Of a DNA stretch of 64,000 nucleotides, positions 46,538 to 54,116 are shown piece by piece (position 1 is the first letter of the stretch; the number at the start of each line of letters is the position of its first letter). The DNA comes from Flavobacterium alvei (GTDB taxonomy: Bacteria; Bacteroidota; Bacteroidia; Flavobacteriales; Flavobacteriaceae). The stretch is taken from assembly GCF_002920895.1 (NCBI RefSeq), contig NZ_PQVG01000003.1, positions 186,001 through 250,000 on the forward strand. The letters run 5' to 3'. Made by a program: the position numbers and the translations under genes. Below the pieces are notes generated by a model. That model saw only the letters and a list, made by a program, of their open reading frames with translations. It searched no databases and was not told where the DNA came from.

Positions 46538-46624
46538 AATTTCGGGAATATTTCGGGTAAAAGGGTATAAGCAAACTTTTTCAATTATAAAATGATAAAA
46601 CTCCTGTTTTAAGAATTATTTTTA

Positions 46625-46656
46625 TTTGCCAAATCCCTTTTGATAAACTACTTTTG
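46625..46656 (+). promoter_or_regulatory. promoter of the ctaB oxidase-assembly operon
   Basis: TTTG at 46625-46628 and TACTTTTG at 46649-46656, spacer 20 bp. Transcription would begin near 46662, which excludes the TTG at 46640 as the ctaB start. Confidence 0.65.
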
Positions 46657-46687
46657 CAAAAGTTTTAAAAAACAAACAAAACAAACA

Positions 46688-47590
46688 TTGAGTAGTACGC
46701 CCAATACCATTTCTATCAAATCAATTTATACTGATTTCAAAGCAATTACTAAAGCTGGTTTAGCCATTAGTGTTGTTTTCTCATCAATAGCAGGATTTTT
46801 GTTGGGTGTTTCTGATTTTCATTCTTTGCATTGGATTATTTTATTAAAGCTAGCTGTTGGTGGTTATTGTATGGTGGGTGCGTCAAATGCCTATAATCAA
46901 GTGATCGAAAAAGATTTGGATGCTTTGATGGACAGAACTAAAAACCGTCCTGTAGCCTCGGGAAGAATGAAGTCGAATGCGGCATTGGTTGTTGCCAGTA
47001 TTCTTACGGTTGTTGGAATTGTTTTGCTTTATACAATCAATCCTAAAACAGCGATGTTTGGTGCGATTTCTATATTTTTGTACACCAGCATTTATACGCC
47101 TTTGAAAACGGTGACTTCGTTGTCGGTTTTTGTGGGTGCTTTTCCGGGAGCGATTCCTTTTATGTTAGGTTGGGTTGCCGCAACGGGCAATTTTGGCATT
47201 GAAGCTGGAACCTTATTTCTGATTCAGTTTTTTTGGCAGTTTCCTCATTTTTGGGCAATCGGTTGGTTTTTATATGAAGATTACGAAAAAGCAGGGTTCT
47301 TTATGTTGCCTACAGGGAAAAAAGATAAAGGAACGGCCTTGCAAATCATTTTATACACCATTTGGCTTATTGTGGCGTCGCTTTTGCCATCTTTAGGTTT
47401 TACAGGACAATTGTTTATCTCGCCAGTGGCAGCAGTTTTAGTCTTTTTGCTTGGTCTTTGGATGCTTTTTTATTCGGTAAAATTGTATCAATTAAGAACA
47501 GCAAAAGCAGCAAGAACATTGATGTTAGTAAGTGTTTCTTACATTACATTATTGCAATTAATTTATATATTTGACAAAATTTTAAGATAG
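46688..47590 (+). CDS. ctaB: protoheme IX farnesyltransferase (heme O synthase)
   Basis: 300 residues from TTG at 46688. It is a UbiA-type prenyltransferase with about eight helices and the two Asp-rich motifs: NAYNQVIEKDLDALMDRT (followed by KNRPVASGRM) and YEDYEKAGFFMLP. It transfers a farnesyl group to heme b, giving heme O for the aa3 oxidase. The upstream TTG at 46640 precedes the predicted transcription start, so it is not used. It is the first gene of an oxidase assembly operon. Confidence 0.95.
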   Translation: MSSTPNTISIKSIYTDFKAITKAGLAISVVFSSIAGFLLGVSDFHSLHWIILLKLAVGGYCMVGASNAYNQVIEKDLDALMDRTKNRPVASGRMKSNAALVVASILTVVGIVLLYTINPKTAMFGAISIFLYTSIYTPLKTVTSLSVFVGAFPGAIPFMLGWVAATGNFGIEAGTLFLIQFFWQFPHFWAIGWFLYEDYEKAGFFMLPTGKKDKGTALQIILYTIWLIVASLLPSLGFTGQLFISPVAAVLVFLLGLWMLFYSVKLYQLRTAKAARTLMLVSVSYITLLQLIYIFDKILR

Positions 47591-47592
47591 AT

Positions 47593-48180
47593 ATGGCAAC
47601 GACAATGACCGCCGAAGAGCATAAATCAAGAACAGCAAGATCGTACAAATTGCTGCTATTGTTCGCTATGATCAGTATGATTATGATGTTTGCAGGACTT
47701 ACAAGTGCTTTTGTGGTAAGTAAATCAAGAGCCGATTGGTTGAAAGATTTTCAATTGCCAACTGCATTTTATTTCAGTACAGCAGTTATTATTGGTTGTA
47801 GCATCACTTTTCATTTGGCCAAGAAAGCCATTCAAAAAGACAATCAAAAAGCAACAACATCCCTTCTTTTGGCGACTTTAGCTTTAGGGATTTTATTTGT
47901 AGTATTGCAATTTATGGGCTTTGGACAAATTATCGATAGCGGATATTACTTCACAGGTGCCGAAAGTTCGATTACGACTACATTTTTATACATTGTTACA
48001 GTAGTTCACTTGCTTCATCTTGCTGGCGGATTAATTGCGCTTTTTATTATCATTTATAAACAACTAAAACACAAATACAATTCGAATCAAACACTAGGAA
48101 TAGAACTAGGTGCCATGTACTGGCACTTTCTAGATTTGTTGTGGATTTATTTATTTTTATTTTTATTTTTCTTTGAATAA
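47593..48180 (+). CDS. cytochrome c oxidase subunit III-like protein (short)
   Basis: 195 residues with five transmembrane helices, the size of the five-helix CtaE/CyoC type. Signature regions include MMFAGLTSAFVVSKSR, YFTGAESSITTTFLYIVTVVHLLHLAGG and GAMYWHFLDLLWIYLFLFLF. Subunit III stabilises subunit I and its proton uptake. It begins 2 bases after ctaB. A second subunit III gene follows, so the oxidase may contain two related subunits or alternative ones. Confidence 0.92.
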   Translation: MATTMTAEEHKSRTARSYKLLLLFAMISMIMMFAGLTSAFVVSKSRADWLKDFQLPTAFYFSTAVIIGCSITFHLAKKAIQKDNQKATTSLLLATLALGILFVVLQFMGFGQIIDSGYYFTGAESSITTTFLYIVTVVHLLHLAGGLIALFIIIYKQLKHKYNSNQTLGIELGAMYWHFLDLLWIYLFLFLFFFE

Positions 48181-48222
48181 GAAAAAATTGTAGATTTGAA
48201 AACTTTTAACTAATATTTTTTT

Positions 48223-49200
48223 ATGGACACAGTTACAACTGCGAATAGCGGAGACAAAGTTTGGGGGGGTGGAGACAACCAACCAATGGGAGCCAGTTAT
48301 GGTAAAATGATGATGTGGTTTTTTATCCTATCAGATGCTTTAACCTTTTCGGGATTTCTTGCCGCTTATGGATTTTCAAGATTTAAATTTATCGAAACTT
48401 GGCCTTTAGCCGATGAGGTATTTACACACTTTCCGTTTATGCACGGAAATCCTCAGCCCATGTTATATGTGGCATTCATGACATTTGTTTTGATTTTTTC
48501 ATCAGTTACAATGGTGCTTGCTGTTGATGCTGGTCATCAATTAAAAAAAGATAAAGTAGTCCTTTATCTGTTTTTAACGATTATTGGTGGTTTAATATTC
48601 GTTGGCTCACAAGCTTGGGAGTGGAAAAACTTTATTAAAGGCGAATATGGTGCAGTAGAAACCAAAGGAGGAAGTTTACTTCAGTTTGTTGACACAGAAG
48701 GTCACCGCGTTGCACTTGCTGATTTTGCTGCTACTTTACCTGAAGAAAGAGAGCAATTGACACGAAATAAAGGGCGTTGGTTTATGGATGAAGCTTCTTT
48801 GCCAGCCTATTCAGTTGCCGAAGTTCAAGCTGGTTTCAAAGCGCATCCAAATATTTTGGTAAGAACCGAACATATTGATGCCAATAAGAAAAAGACAGTT
48901 CTTTCTAGAAGTGAATCAGAATTACGTTTGAAAGATGCGAGTCTAGTTGTTGAAGGTGCAAACCTTACAAGAAACGAATATGGTAGCAAGTTATTTGCTG
49001 ATTTCTTTTTCTTTATCACAGGTTTCCACGGTTTCCACGTATTTTCTGGAGTAGTTATCAATATCATTATCTTCTTTAATGTATTACTTGGAACTTACGA
49101 GAAAAGAAAAAGTTATGAAATGGTAGAAAAAGTAGGACTATATTGGCACTTCGTTGATTTAGTTTGGGTTTTTGTATTCACAGTTTTCTATCTAATTTAA
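48223..49200 (+). CDS. ctaE: cytochrome c oxidase subunit III with a hydrophilic insertion
   Basis: 325 residues. The ends match subunit III (MWFFILSDALTFSGFLAAYG; ITGFHGFHVFSGVVINIIIF; VEKVGLYWHFVDLVWVFVF), but a soluble stretch of about 105 residues (about 145-250) is inserted between the helix ending GSQAWEWKNFIKG and the GFHGFH helix. The insert is charged (LPEEREQLTRNKGRWFMDE, SRSESELRLKDAS). It should face the periplasm and could contact the cytochrome donor complex; that is inference. It lies 42 bases after the shorter subunit III gene. Confidence 0.92.
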   Translation: MDTVTTANSGDKVWGGGDNQPMGASYGKMMMWFFILSDALTFSGFLAAYGFSRFKFIETWPLADEVFTHFPFMHGNPQPMLYVAFMTFVLIFSSVTMVLAVDAGHQLKKDKVVLYLFLTIIGGLIFVGSQAWEWKNFIKGEYGAVETKGGSLLQFVDTEGHRVALADFAATLPEEREQLTRNKGRWFMDEASLPAYSVAEVQAGFKAHPNILVRTEHIDANKKKTVLSRSESELRLKDASLVVEGANLTRNEYGSKLFADFFFFITGFHGFHVFSGVVINIIIFFNVLLGTYEKRKSYEMVEKVGLYWHFVDLVWVFVFTVFYLI

Positions 49201-49220
49201 TTCACAAAAAAGATATTATT

Positions 49221-49571
49221 ATGTCACACGCACACGTTTCTAACACAAAAAGAATTTGGACCGTTTTTGGTTTATTATCCATAATAACAATTGTTGAAGT
49301 AGCTTTGGGGATTGCAAAACCTGGTTTTTTGCATAACAATAATTTGGTAGGTGTAAATTTGTTAAACTGGATATTCATCATTTTGACATTGGTAAAAGCT
49401 TATTATATTGTATATGCTTTTATGCATATGGAAGGGGAGAGAAAATCATTGCAATATGCTGTAATTTTTCCGCTTATTTTCCTAGTGATTTATTTGCTTT
49501 TCATCCTTTTGACTGAAGGTGATTATGTCTTCGAGGTATTTAAAAACTCTACCATTAAGTGGAATTTTTAA
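49221..49571 (+). CDS. cytochrome c oxidase subunit IV family protein
   Basis: 116 residues from the ATG at 49221 with three transmembrane helices, typical of bacterial COX4/CyoD-like proteins: SIITIVEVALGIAKPG, LTLVKAYYIVYAFMHMEGE and FPLIFLVIYLLFILLTEGDY. It is a small accessory subunit of the oxidase. A longer frame that starts inside the previous gene is not needed. A terminator follows. Confidence 0.9.
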   Translation: MSHAHVSNTKRIWTVFGLLSIITIVEVALGIAKPGFLHNNNLVGVNLLNWIFIILTLVKAYYIVYAFMHMEGERKSLQYAVIFPLIFLVIYLLFILLTEGDYVFEVFKNSTIKWNF

Positions 49572-49590
49572 CAAAATATTAATTCAATAA

Positions 49591-49617
49591 AAAGGTGCGC
49601 TTTGCGTGCCTTTTTTT
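49591..49617 (+). terminator. terminator after oxidase subunit IV
   Basis: AAAGGTGCGC and GCGTGCCTTT pair (two G-U pairs) around TTT, followed by seven T. The stem is nearly the same sequence as the hairpin before rimP at 12141. Confidence 0.9.
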
Positions 49618-49624
49618 ATTTTTG
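49617..49624 (+). promoter_or_regulatory. -7-like element overlapping the terminator T tract
   Basis: TATTTTTG directly follows the terminator stem, 22 bases before the ATG at 49647. A -33 TTTG at the proper distance is missing. It could restart transcription for the SCO-like genes. Confidence 0.4.
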
Positions 49625-49646
49625 CAGACTATACTTCGGCACAATT

Positions 49647-50288
49647 ATGAAAAAAAATATTGTTCTCTTCATTCTTTTTGTTTTGCCAATTGTTGCCTAT
49701 CTTTTTTTTGCATCAGGTGTAAACAGTTTCACAAAGCTACCCGTTATTACTACTAAAGTTGCTGATTTTGGCAATTGGAAATCTTTGAAAAATGAAAAAG
49801 TTAGTTTGAATGGCAAGATTACAATTCTTGGCTTTTCGGGAACTAATTTGTTAAAAAATAGAGGAAACTATTTCAATTTAAACGAAAAAATTTATCAACG
49901 ATACCATACTTTCAAAGATTTGCAATTTGTGGTCGTTTGTCCTTTAGGAACCGAAATTCAAGCTGCGAAATTAATGGACAATTTGGATGATTTTACAGAT
50001 GTTAGTCAATGGCATTTTATTTTTACATCGCCAGAAGAAATAACTAAATATTACAACCAATTAAAACTTGTTGGGAAATTGGATGCAGATTTGGGAACAC
50101 CTAATGTTTATATTCTTGACAAAGAAAGAAATCTTAGAGGACGTAAAGAGAAAAAAGGATACAAAGAAGGGTACAGTACTTTTCATCCAGCAGATTTGAG
50201 CAACGAAATGCTGGACGATTTCAAAGTTATTCTCTACGAATATCGTGCTGCTCTGAAGAAAAATCATAATGCAACAAAACAACTTTAA
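49647..50288 (+). CDS. membrane-anchored SCO/thioredoxin-like protein without active-site cysteines
   Basis: 213 residues from the ATG at 49647. One N-terminal membrane helix (VLFILFVLPIVAYLFFASG) is followed by a domain with thioredoxin-like layout: GKITILGFSGTNLLKNRGN where SCO proteins have the CxxxC strand, VVVCPLGTEIQ, and GTPNVYILDKERNLRG near the cis-proline and turn. It has a single cysteine. It stands 12 bases before the canonical SCO gene, so it looks like a degenerate paralogue kept for oxidase assembly; this is inference from position and pattern. Confidence 0.65.
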   Translation: MKKNIVLFILFVLPIVAYLFFASGVNSFTKLPVITTKVADFGNWKSLKNEKVSLNGKITILGFSGTNLLKNRGNYFNLNEKIYQRYHTFKDLQFVVVCPLGTEIQAAKLMDNLDDFTDVSQWHFIFTSPEEITKYYNQLKLVGKLDADLGTPNVYILDKERNLRGRKEKKGYKEGYSTFHPADLSNEMLDDFKVILYEYRAALKKNHNATKQL

Positions 50289-50300
50289 TCTTTAGAAATA

Positions 50301-50987
50301 ATGCTTAAAAACAAATCATACATTGGGATTTCGTTTGTTATTTTGGTTTTCGGAATTTATGCCATTCCCAAGATTGTAAATCGTTTTCAAAACAATGAAA
50401 TTGTAAAAGGAGATCGATTGGACAAGGTTTCGAATGCAACAGTGGATAATGGAAAGTTGGAAAAAATTGGACCAGCTCCTAAATTCGAACTGGTTAATCA
50501 AGATAATAGTAAGATTAACAATGAAACTTATAAGGGAAAAGTGTATGTTTTAGAATTTTTCTTCTCTACTTGCCCTTCCATTTGTCCGAAAATGAATTTA
50601 AGTATGTTGCAAATCGAAAAAACATTTTTTGGCAATCCTAATTTTGGAATCGTTTCTATTACAATTGACCCAGAACATGATACTCCAGCAGTTTTGAAAG
50701 AACACAGGGAGTTATTAGGAGTAAAATCTTCGAATTGGAATTTTTTAACAGGCGATAAAACCTATATTTTTGATTTGTCTAACAAAGGATTTAATCTTTA
50801 TGCTGGGCAAGACAACAAAGCAAAAGGTGGTTTTGAACACTCTGGATTATTTGCCCTAATCGATAAAAATGGCGATATTCGTTGTCGTAAAGATGATTAT
50901 GGAAATCCCATTTTGTATTATGATGGTTTAGATAAAAAAGGAGTTAGAGACATTCAACAAGATATAGCAATTTTACTAAAAGAATAA
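50301..50987 (+). CDS. SCO1/SenC family copper chaperone
   Basis: 228 residues. An N-terminal membrane helix is followed by a thioredoxin fold with the copper-binding CPSIC motif (Cys91, Cys95) and the distal His in GGFEHSGLFAL. SCO proteins deliver copper or reduce cysteines for assembly of the CuA centre in subunit II. It is followed after 2 bases by the DUF420 gene. All expected ligands are present, in contrast to the gene before it. Confidence 0.93.
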   Translation: MLKNKSYIGISFVILVFGIYAIPKIVNRFQNNEIVKGDRLDKVSNATVDNGKLEKIGPAPKFELVNQDNSKINNETYKGKVYVLEFFFSTCPSICPKMNLSMLQIEKTFFGNPNFGIVSITIDPEHDTPAVLKEHRELLGVKSSNWNFLTGDKTYIFDLSNKGFNLYAGQDNKAKGGFEHSGLFALIDKNGDIRCRKDDYGNPILYYDGLDKKGVRDIQQDIAILLKE

Positions 50988-50989
50988 AA

Positions 50990-51538
50990 ATGGAACAGAA
51001 ATCAAAATCAATTGAACAAAAATTCAGCACATTTATAATACTAGTTTCTATTTTAATTCCGGTTGCAGTAGCGGTTCTTCTTAGTGTTAGACTAAAAGAT
51101 TTTGGGATAAATGTTGAGCCACTTCATTTTCTACCTCCCATTTATGCGACGATAAACGGTTTAACTGCTATAGTTTTAGTAACTGGAGTTTGGGCAATCA
51201 AAAATGGAAATAGAGAATTGCACAAACGACTAATGACAACGGCTATTGCACTTTCGGTTGTTTTTTTAGTGATGTATATTGCCTATCATTTGACTACTGA
51301 TTCGACTAAATTTGGAGGCGAGGGATTTATAAGACCCATTTATTTCTTTATTTTAATATCGCATATTGTTTTGTCCATTGCGGTTATTCCATTAGTAATG
51401 ATTACTTATGTTCGCGCTTTGGCAGAAAAATTCGATGCACATAAAAAAATTGCAAAAATCACATTCCCAATTTGGTTGTATGTTGCTGTAACTGGAGTAG
51501 TTGTTTATTTAATGATTTCGCCTTATTATGTTCAGTAA
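50990..51538 (+). CDS. DUF420 family membrane protein (oxidase biogenesis)
   Basis: 182 residues with about five transmembrane helices. Conserved His and Asn positions of DUF420 are seen in LPPIYATINGLTAIVLVTG, NRELHKRLMTTAIALSV and ILISHIVLSIAVIPLVMITY. DUF420 members such as YozB/CtaM of Firmicutes are linked to aa3 oxidase biogenesis. Its location right after a SCO gene fits that role. It overlaps the next gene by 11 bases. Confidence 0.88.
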   Translation: MEQKSKSIEQKFSTFIILVSILIPVAVAVLLSVRLKDFGINVEPLHFLPPIYATINGLTAIVLVTGVWAIKNGNRELHKRLMTTAIALSVVFLVMYIAYHLTTDSTKFGGEGFIRPIYFFILISHIVLSIAVIPLVMITYVRALAEKFDAHKKIAKITFPIWLYVAVTGVVVYLMISPYYVQ

Positions 51539-51785
51539 AGTTAGAAGTGAGAAGCGGGGAGCGGGGATCGGGAAGCTGGTTCTTTTTGGAATTTGCTTTT
51601 TGTTTTTTGTAATGTCATCCTATGCTCAATGCGCTATGTGTCGAGCAGCTTTGGCAGGTGAAGATAATAAAGTTAAAGCCCAAGCTGTAAATGATGGTAT
51701 CGTTTATTTGATGATAATTCCTTATGTGCTTGTGGCTGGAATTGGGTATTACATTTATCGAATGAGGAAAAAGAAGAATAATTAA
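51528..51785 (+). CDS. small membrane protein with a CAMC motif
   Basis: 85 residues. A signal-like helix (KLVLFGICFLFFVMSSYAQ) is directly followed by CAMC (Cys35, Cys38), then a short polar part and a C-terminal transmembrane helix with a basic tail. A CxxC next to the membrane in an oxidase assembly operon suggests a role in copper or thiol chemistry, but I know of no proven function. Codons 6-17 are formed by a 7-nt-period repeat, and the ATG overlaps the DUF420 gene by 11 bases. Confidence 0.75.
   Translation: MFSKVRSEKRGAGIGKLVLFGICFLFFVMSSYAQCAMCRAALAGEDNKVKAQAVNDGIVYLMIIPYVLVAGIGYYIYRMRKKKNN
51544..51578. repeat. heptanucleotide-period repeat array, locus 3
   Basis: Five units such as GAAGTGA, GAAGCGG, GGAGCGG and GGATCGG. 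It is G-rich in an AT-rich genome and lies inside the first codons of the CAMC protein, just after the DUF420 stop. Confidence 0.65.
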
Positions 51786-51790
51786 TTTTT

Positions 51791-51839
51791 CAGAGTCCTA
51801 CTTTCCAACACCTAAGACCCTGAACCCAATGCCTATTTC
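51791..51839. repeat. heptanucleotide-period repeat array, locus 4
   Basis: Seven units starting CAGAGTC, CTACTTT and CCAACAC, most of them beginning and ending in C. It fills the gap between two convergent genes and contains the stop codon of the DUF4403 gene (minus strand). Confidence 0.6.
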
Positions 51840-53242
51840 AACCCATCAACAGCAACATTCACTGTTCCGTTTACTTTTATAAAAGCAATAATGGCTTTGT
51901 TGGTCAATTGCACTTTTTGAAATTGTAGGTTGTCCATTTTTCCATTGACAAAAACACCTGGCATTGGCGAATAATTTTTTAAATAGTTTGCCATTGTTTG
52001 TTTTCCTTCTTCAAGATTTGGAACGATAGAATAGCGACAGCTTTCCTGAATTTTTCTTAAAACTAGTCCTTGTGCAAGCCAATTGGCAGTTCGCATTAAT
52101 TTATTTTTGGTATCCAAAGCATAATCTAATTTATCGAAAAAAATTTCTTTGGTTTGCTCATTATATTGTGGGAAACCAGTTAAATAAATAGTTCCGTTAA
52201 CAGTTCCTATAACGTCCAAAGCAATAACCATTTTGTCGTTTTTATGCCAGATATCAACTTTTTGAACAGTTATTTTCTTACTTCCAGAACCAAATTCTTG
52301 GCCTGCAAAATTCTTGTTCATAATTTTTGCAGCTTCGGCAAAAGTTGAAACGGCTGCAATATTTGCTGAGATTTGATTTGGAATTTTAGTTACGGGTTTC
52401 AGTATGATTTTGGATGCATCAAATTTTGATTCTGGTTTCGTGCCAACCAAAGTGGTCATAGTGCATTTCATTCCCATGTCCATCAAAAAAGTATCGTTTT
52501 TGAGGACAGCATCAGTCGAATAGATTTCAATTGGAGTAATACGCAACCAACTTTCATAAGCTTCGCTCATTTGAAAAGGAGAACAAATTTTTTCTAAAGC
52601 TGCCAAAACATTAGGTTTAAAATCCATCGATTTTTCTATCGCCCCATCAATTTTGCTCTCTATTTTTGAACTGAAAATCTTGATTGCTGGAGTCATAAGA
52701 TAGGTAACAGGGACGTTTTTCCCGAAAACAACCATCGTCGGACTTTCGTTCCAATCCAACGATTTAAGTTCGGTTTTGGTTATGAGTTTCCAATTAGTCA
52801 AAGCCACATCGCTCATCAAAGTAACCACTCCGTTAAGGTTGAATTCTTTCGTATTATATAAATCTACGCCTAAACTTTTTGTTCCAATTCTATATTTGAA
52901 CAAGACTTTCAAAGGTAAAATAGTTTTTATTTTTCCGCCATTCACTTGGGGATCGTTCGTGATAGAAATGGGAGCCAATTTCCAAATTTTCATCTCGATA
53001 TTATCGTCTTCGATATTGTTGTCTTCATAAATCAAACCATTCAAGAGTGTGTTGGTTTGGTTTTCGACATCTTTTAATTTTACACTAATGGGCAAATTAA
53101 TAAAGGAAACAGAGTTTTCATAAACCAATGGGTCGGCATTGTCGGGTTCTGGTTTTAAGGCTGCTATTTTATTAGAAGTAGAACAACTTGAAATCAAGAA
53201 AATGATTAGAAAAACAACTAGGACGGAAAGGAATTTGAGCAT
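51833..53242 (-). CDS. DUF4403 family lipoprotein
   Basis: 469 residues with a lipobox LISSC (Cys20), so it is an outer-membrane or periplasmic lipoprotein. The body matches DUF4403 in layout: SVSFINLPISVKLKDVENQ near the start, repeated strands, ITPIEIYSTDAVLKNDTFLM in the centre and FVNGKMDNLQFQKVQLTNKA at the end. These domains have a lipid-binding-like tubular appearance in predictions, but I know of no demonstrated function. It is a single gene, divergent from the ABC exporter operon and convergent with the oxidase assembly operon. Confidence 0.8.
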   Translation of the reverse strand: MLKFLSVLVVFLIIFLISSCSTSNKIAALKPEPDNADPLVYENSVSFINLPISVKLKDVENQTNTLLNGLIYEDNNIEDDNIEMKIWKLAPISITNDPQVNGGKIKTILPLKVLFKYRIGTKSLGVDLYNTKEFNLNGVVTLMSDVALTNWKLITKTELKSLDWNESPTMVVFGKNVPVTYLMTPAIKIFSSKIESKIDGAIEKSMDFKPNVLAALEKICSPFQMSEAYESWLRITPIEIYSTDAVLKNDTFLMDMGMKCTMTTLVGTKPESKFDASKIILKPVTKIPNQISANIAAVSTFAEAAKIMNKNFAGQEFGSGSKKITVQKVDIWHKNDKMVIALDVIGTVNGTIYLTGFPQYNEQTKEIFFDKLDYALDTKNKLMRTANWLAQGLVLRKIQESCRYSIVPNLEEGKQTMANYLKNYSPMPGVFVNGKMDNLQFQKVQLTNKAIIAFIKVNGTVNVAVDGLK

Positions 53243-53276
53243 TTTATTTTAGTTTGATTCAACAAAATTAACAAAA

Positions 53277-53284
53277 CAAATATA
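53277..53284 (-). promoter_or_regulatory. -7-like element of the DUF4403 gene
   Basis: TATATTTG on the minus strand, 35 bases before the ATG. The -33 element is not clear, and a second -7-like sequence lies at 53263-53270. Confidence 0.35.
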
Positions 53285-53336
53285 TTTTAGAATTAAACTG
53301 TAACATTTTAAATCGAAATAAGTCTTATTCACATAT

Positions 53337-53350
53337 ATACGATACCGTAT
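53337..53350. promoter_or_regulatory. small inverted repeat upstream of the ABC exporter
   Basis: ATACG and CGTAT around ATAC, in the divergent gap between the DUF4403 gene and the exporter operon. It might be an operator half-site pair; evidence is weak. Confidence 0.25.
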
Positions 53351-53414
53351 TAACATTCCGTTATTACAATTTCTTTCGCAGAATAATTAATATTGCTCTC
53401 TAATTCAGGTAGAT

Positions 53415-54116
53415 ATGATTGAAATTAAAGATTTACACAAATCCTATAAAATGGGTAATTCCGAGCTGCACGTGCTAAAAGGAATCAATTTCAATATTAA
53501 AGAAGGCGAATTGGTTGCCATTATGGGCTCTTCTGGTTCAGGAAAATCTACGTTGCTTAATATTCTTGGAATACTGGACGAAGCGGATTCTGGTGACTAT
53601 ATTTTAGATAAAATGCCAGTCAAAAATCTTAATGAAACAATTGCCTCTAAATACCGAAACCAATTTTTGGGTTTCGTTTTCCAATCTTTTAATTTGATAA
53701 ATTACAAATCGGCTTTAGATAATGTGGCGATGCCATTGTATTATAAAGGAGTAAAACGAAAAGAACGCAACGAAATTGCAATGAAATATCTAGAGAAAGT
53801 AGGTTTGGTTTCGCATTCACATCACTTGCCAAGCGAACTTTCTGGTGGACAAAAACAACGTGTGGCGATTGCAAGAGCATTAGCTTCAAATCCAAAAGTT
53901 TTATTGGCCGATGAGCCAACAGGAGCTTTAGATACCTTGACTTCTTATGAAGTAATGGAACTCATTCAGGGAATCAACGATGAAGGAAAAACCATTTTGA
54001 TTGTAACCCACGAACCCGATATTGCCGCAATGTGCAAAAGGAACGTGGTTTTGAAAGATGGAGTAATCATCGATGATAAATATGTAGAACAAGTAAGAGC
54101 CTCTTCTTATGTTTAA
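53415..54116 (+). CDS. ABC transporter ATP-binding protein (MacB/LolD type)
   Basis: 233 residues with Walker A GSSGSGKST, Q loop in FVFQSFNLI, signature LSGGQKQR, Walker B VLLADEPTGALD and H loop VTHEPD. It belongs to the MacB/LolD/FtsE group, which powers mechanotransmission type exporters. It is the first of six genes encoding a complete tripartite pump and overlaps the first permease gene by 8 bases. Confidence 0.95.
   Translation: MIEIKDLHKSYKMGNSELHVLKGINFNIKEGELVAIMGSSGSGKSTLLNILGILDEADSGDYILDKMPVKNLNETIASKYRNQFLGFVFQSFNLINYKSALDNVAMPLYYKGVKRKERNEIAMKYLEKVGLVSHSHHLPSELSGGQKQRVAIARALASNPKVLLADEPTGALDTLTSYEVMELIQGINDEGKTILIVTHEPDIAAMCKRNVVLKDGVIIDDKYVEQVRASSYV

Noticed and set aside
49164-49220. 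Upstream extension of oxidase subunit IV into the subunit III gene
   Set aside because: The extension translates the end of the other gene in another frame; the ATG at 49221 fits the family.
50301-51785. A new copper-import system
   Set aside because: SCO and DUF420 proteins are known oxidase assembly factors and explain the cluster; only the two small or degenerate members remain unexplained.
53415-54116. Calling the ATPase LolD, part of a lipoprotein release system
   Set aside because: The operon contains membrane-fusion proteins and TolC, which fits a MacAB-like exporter better than LolCDE.
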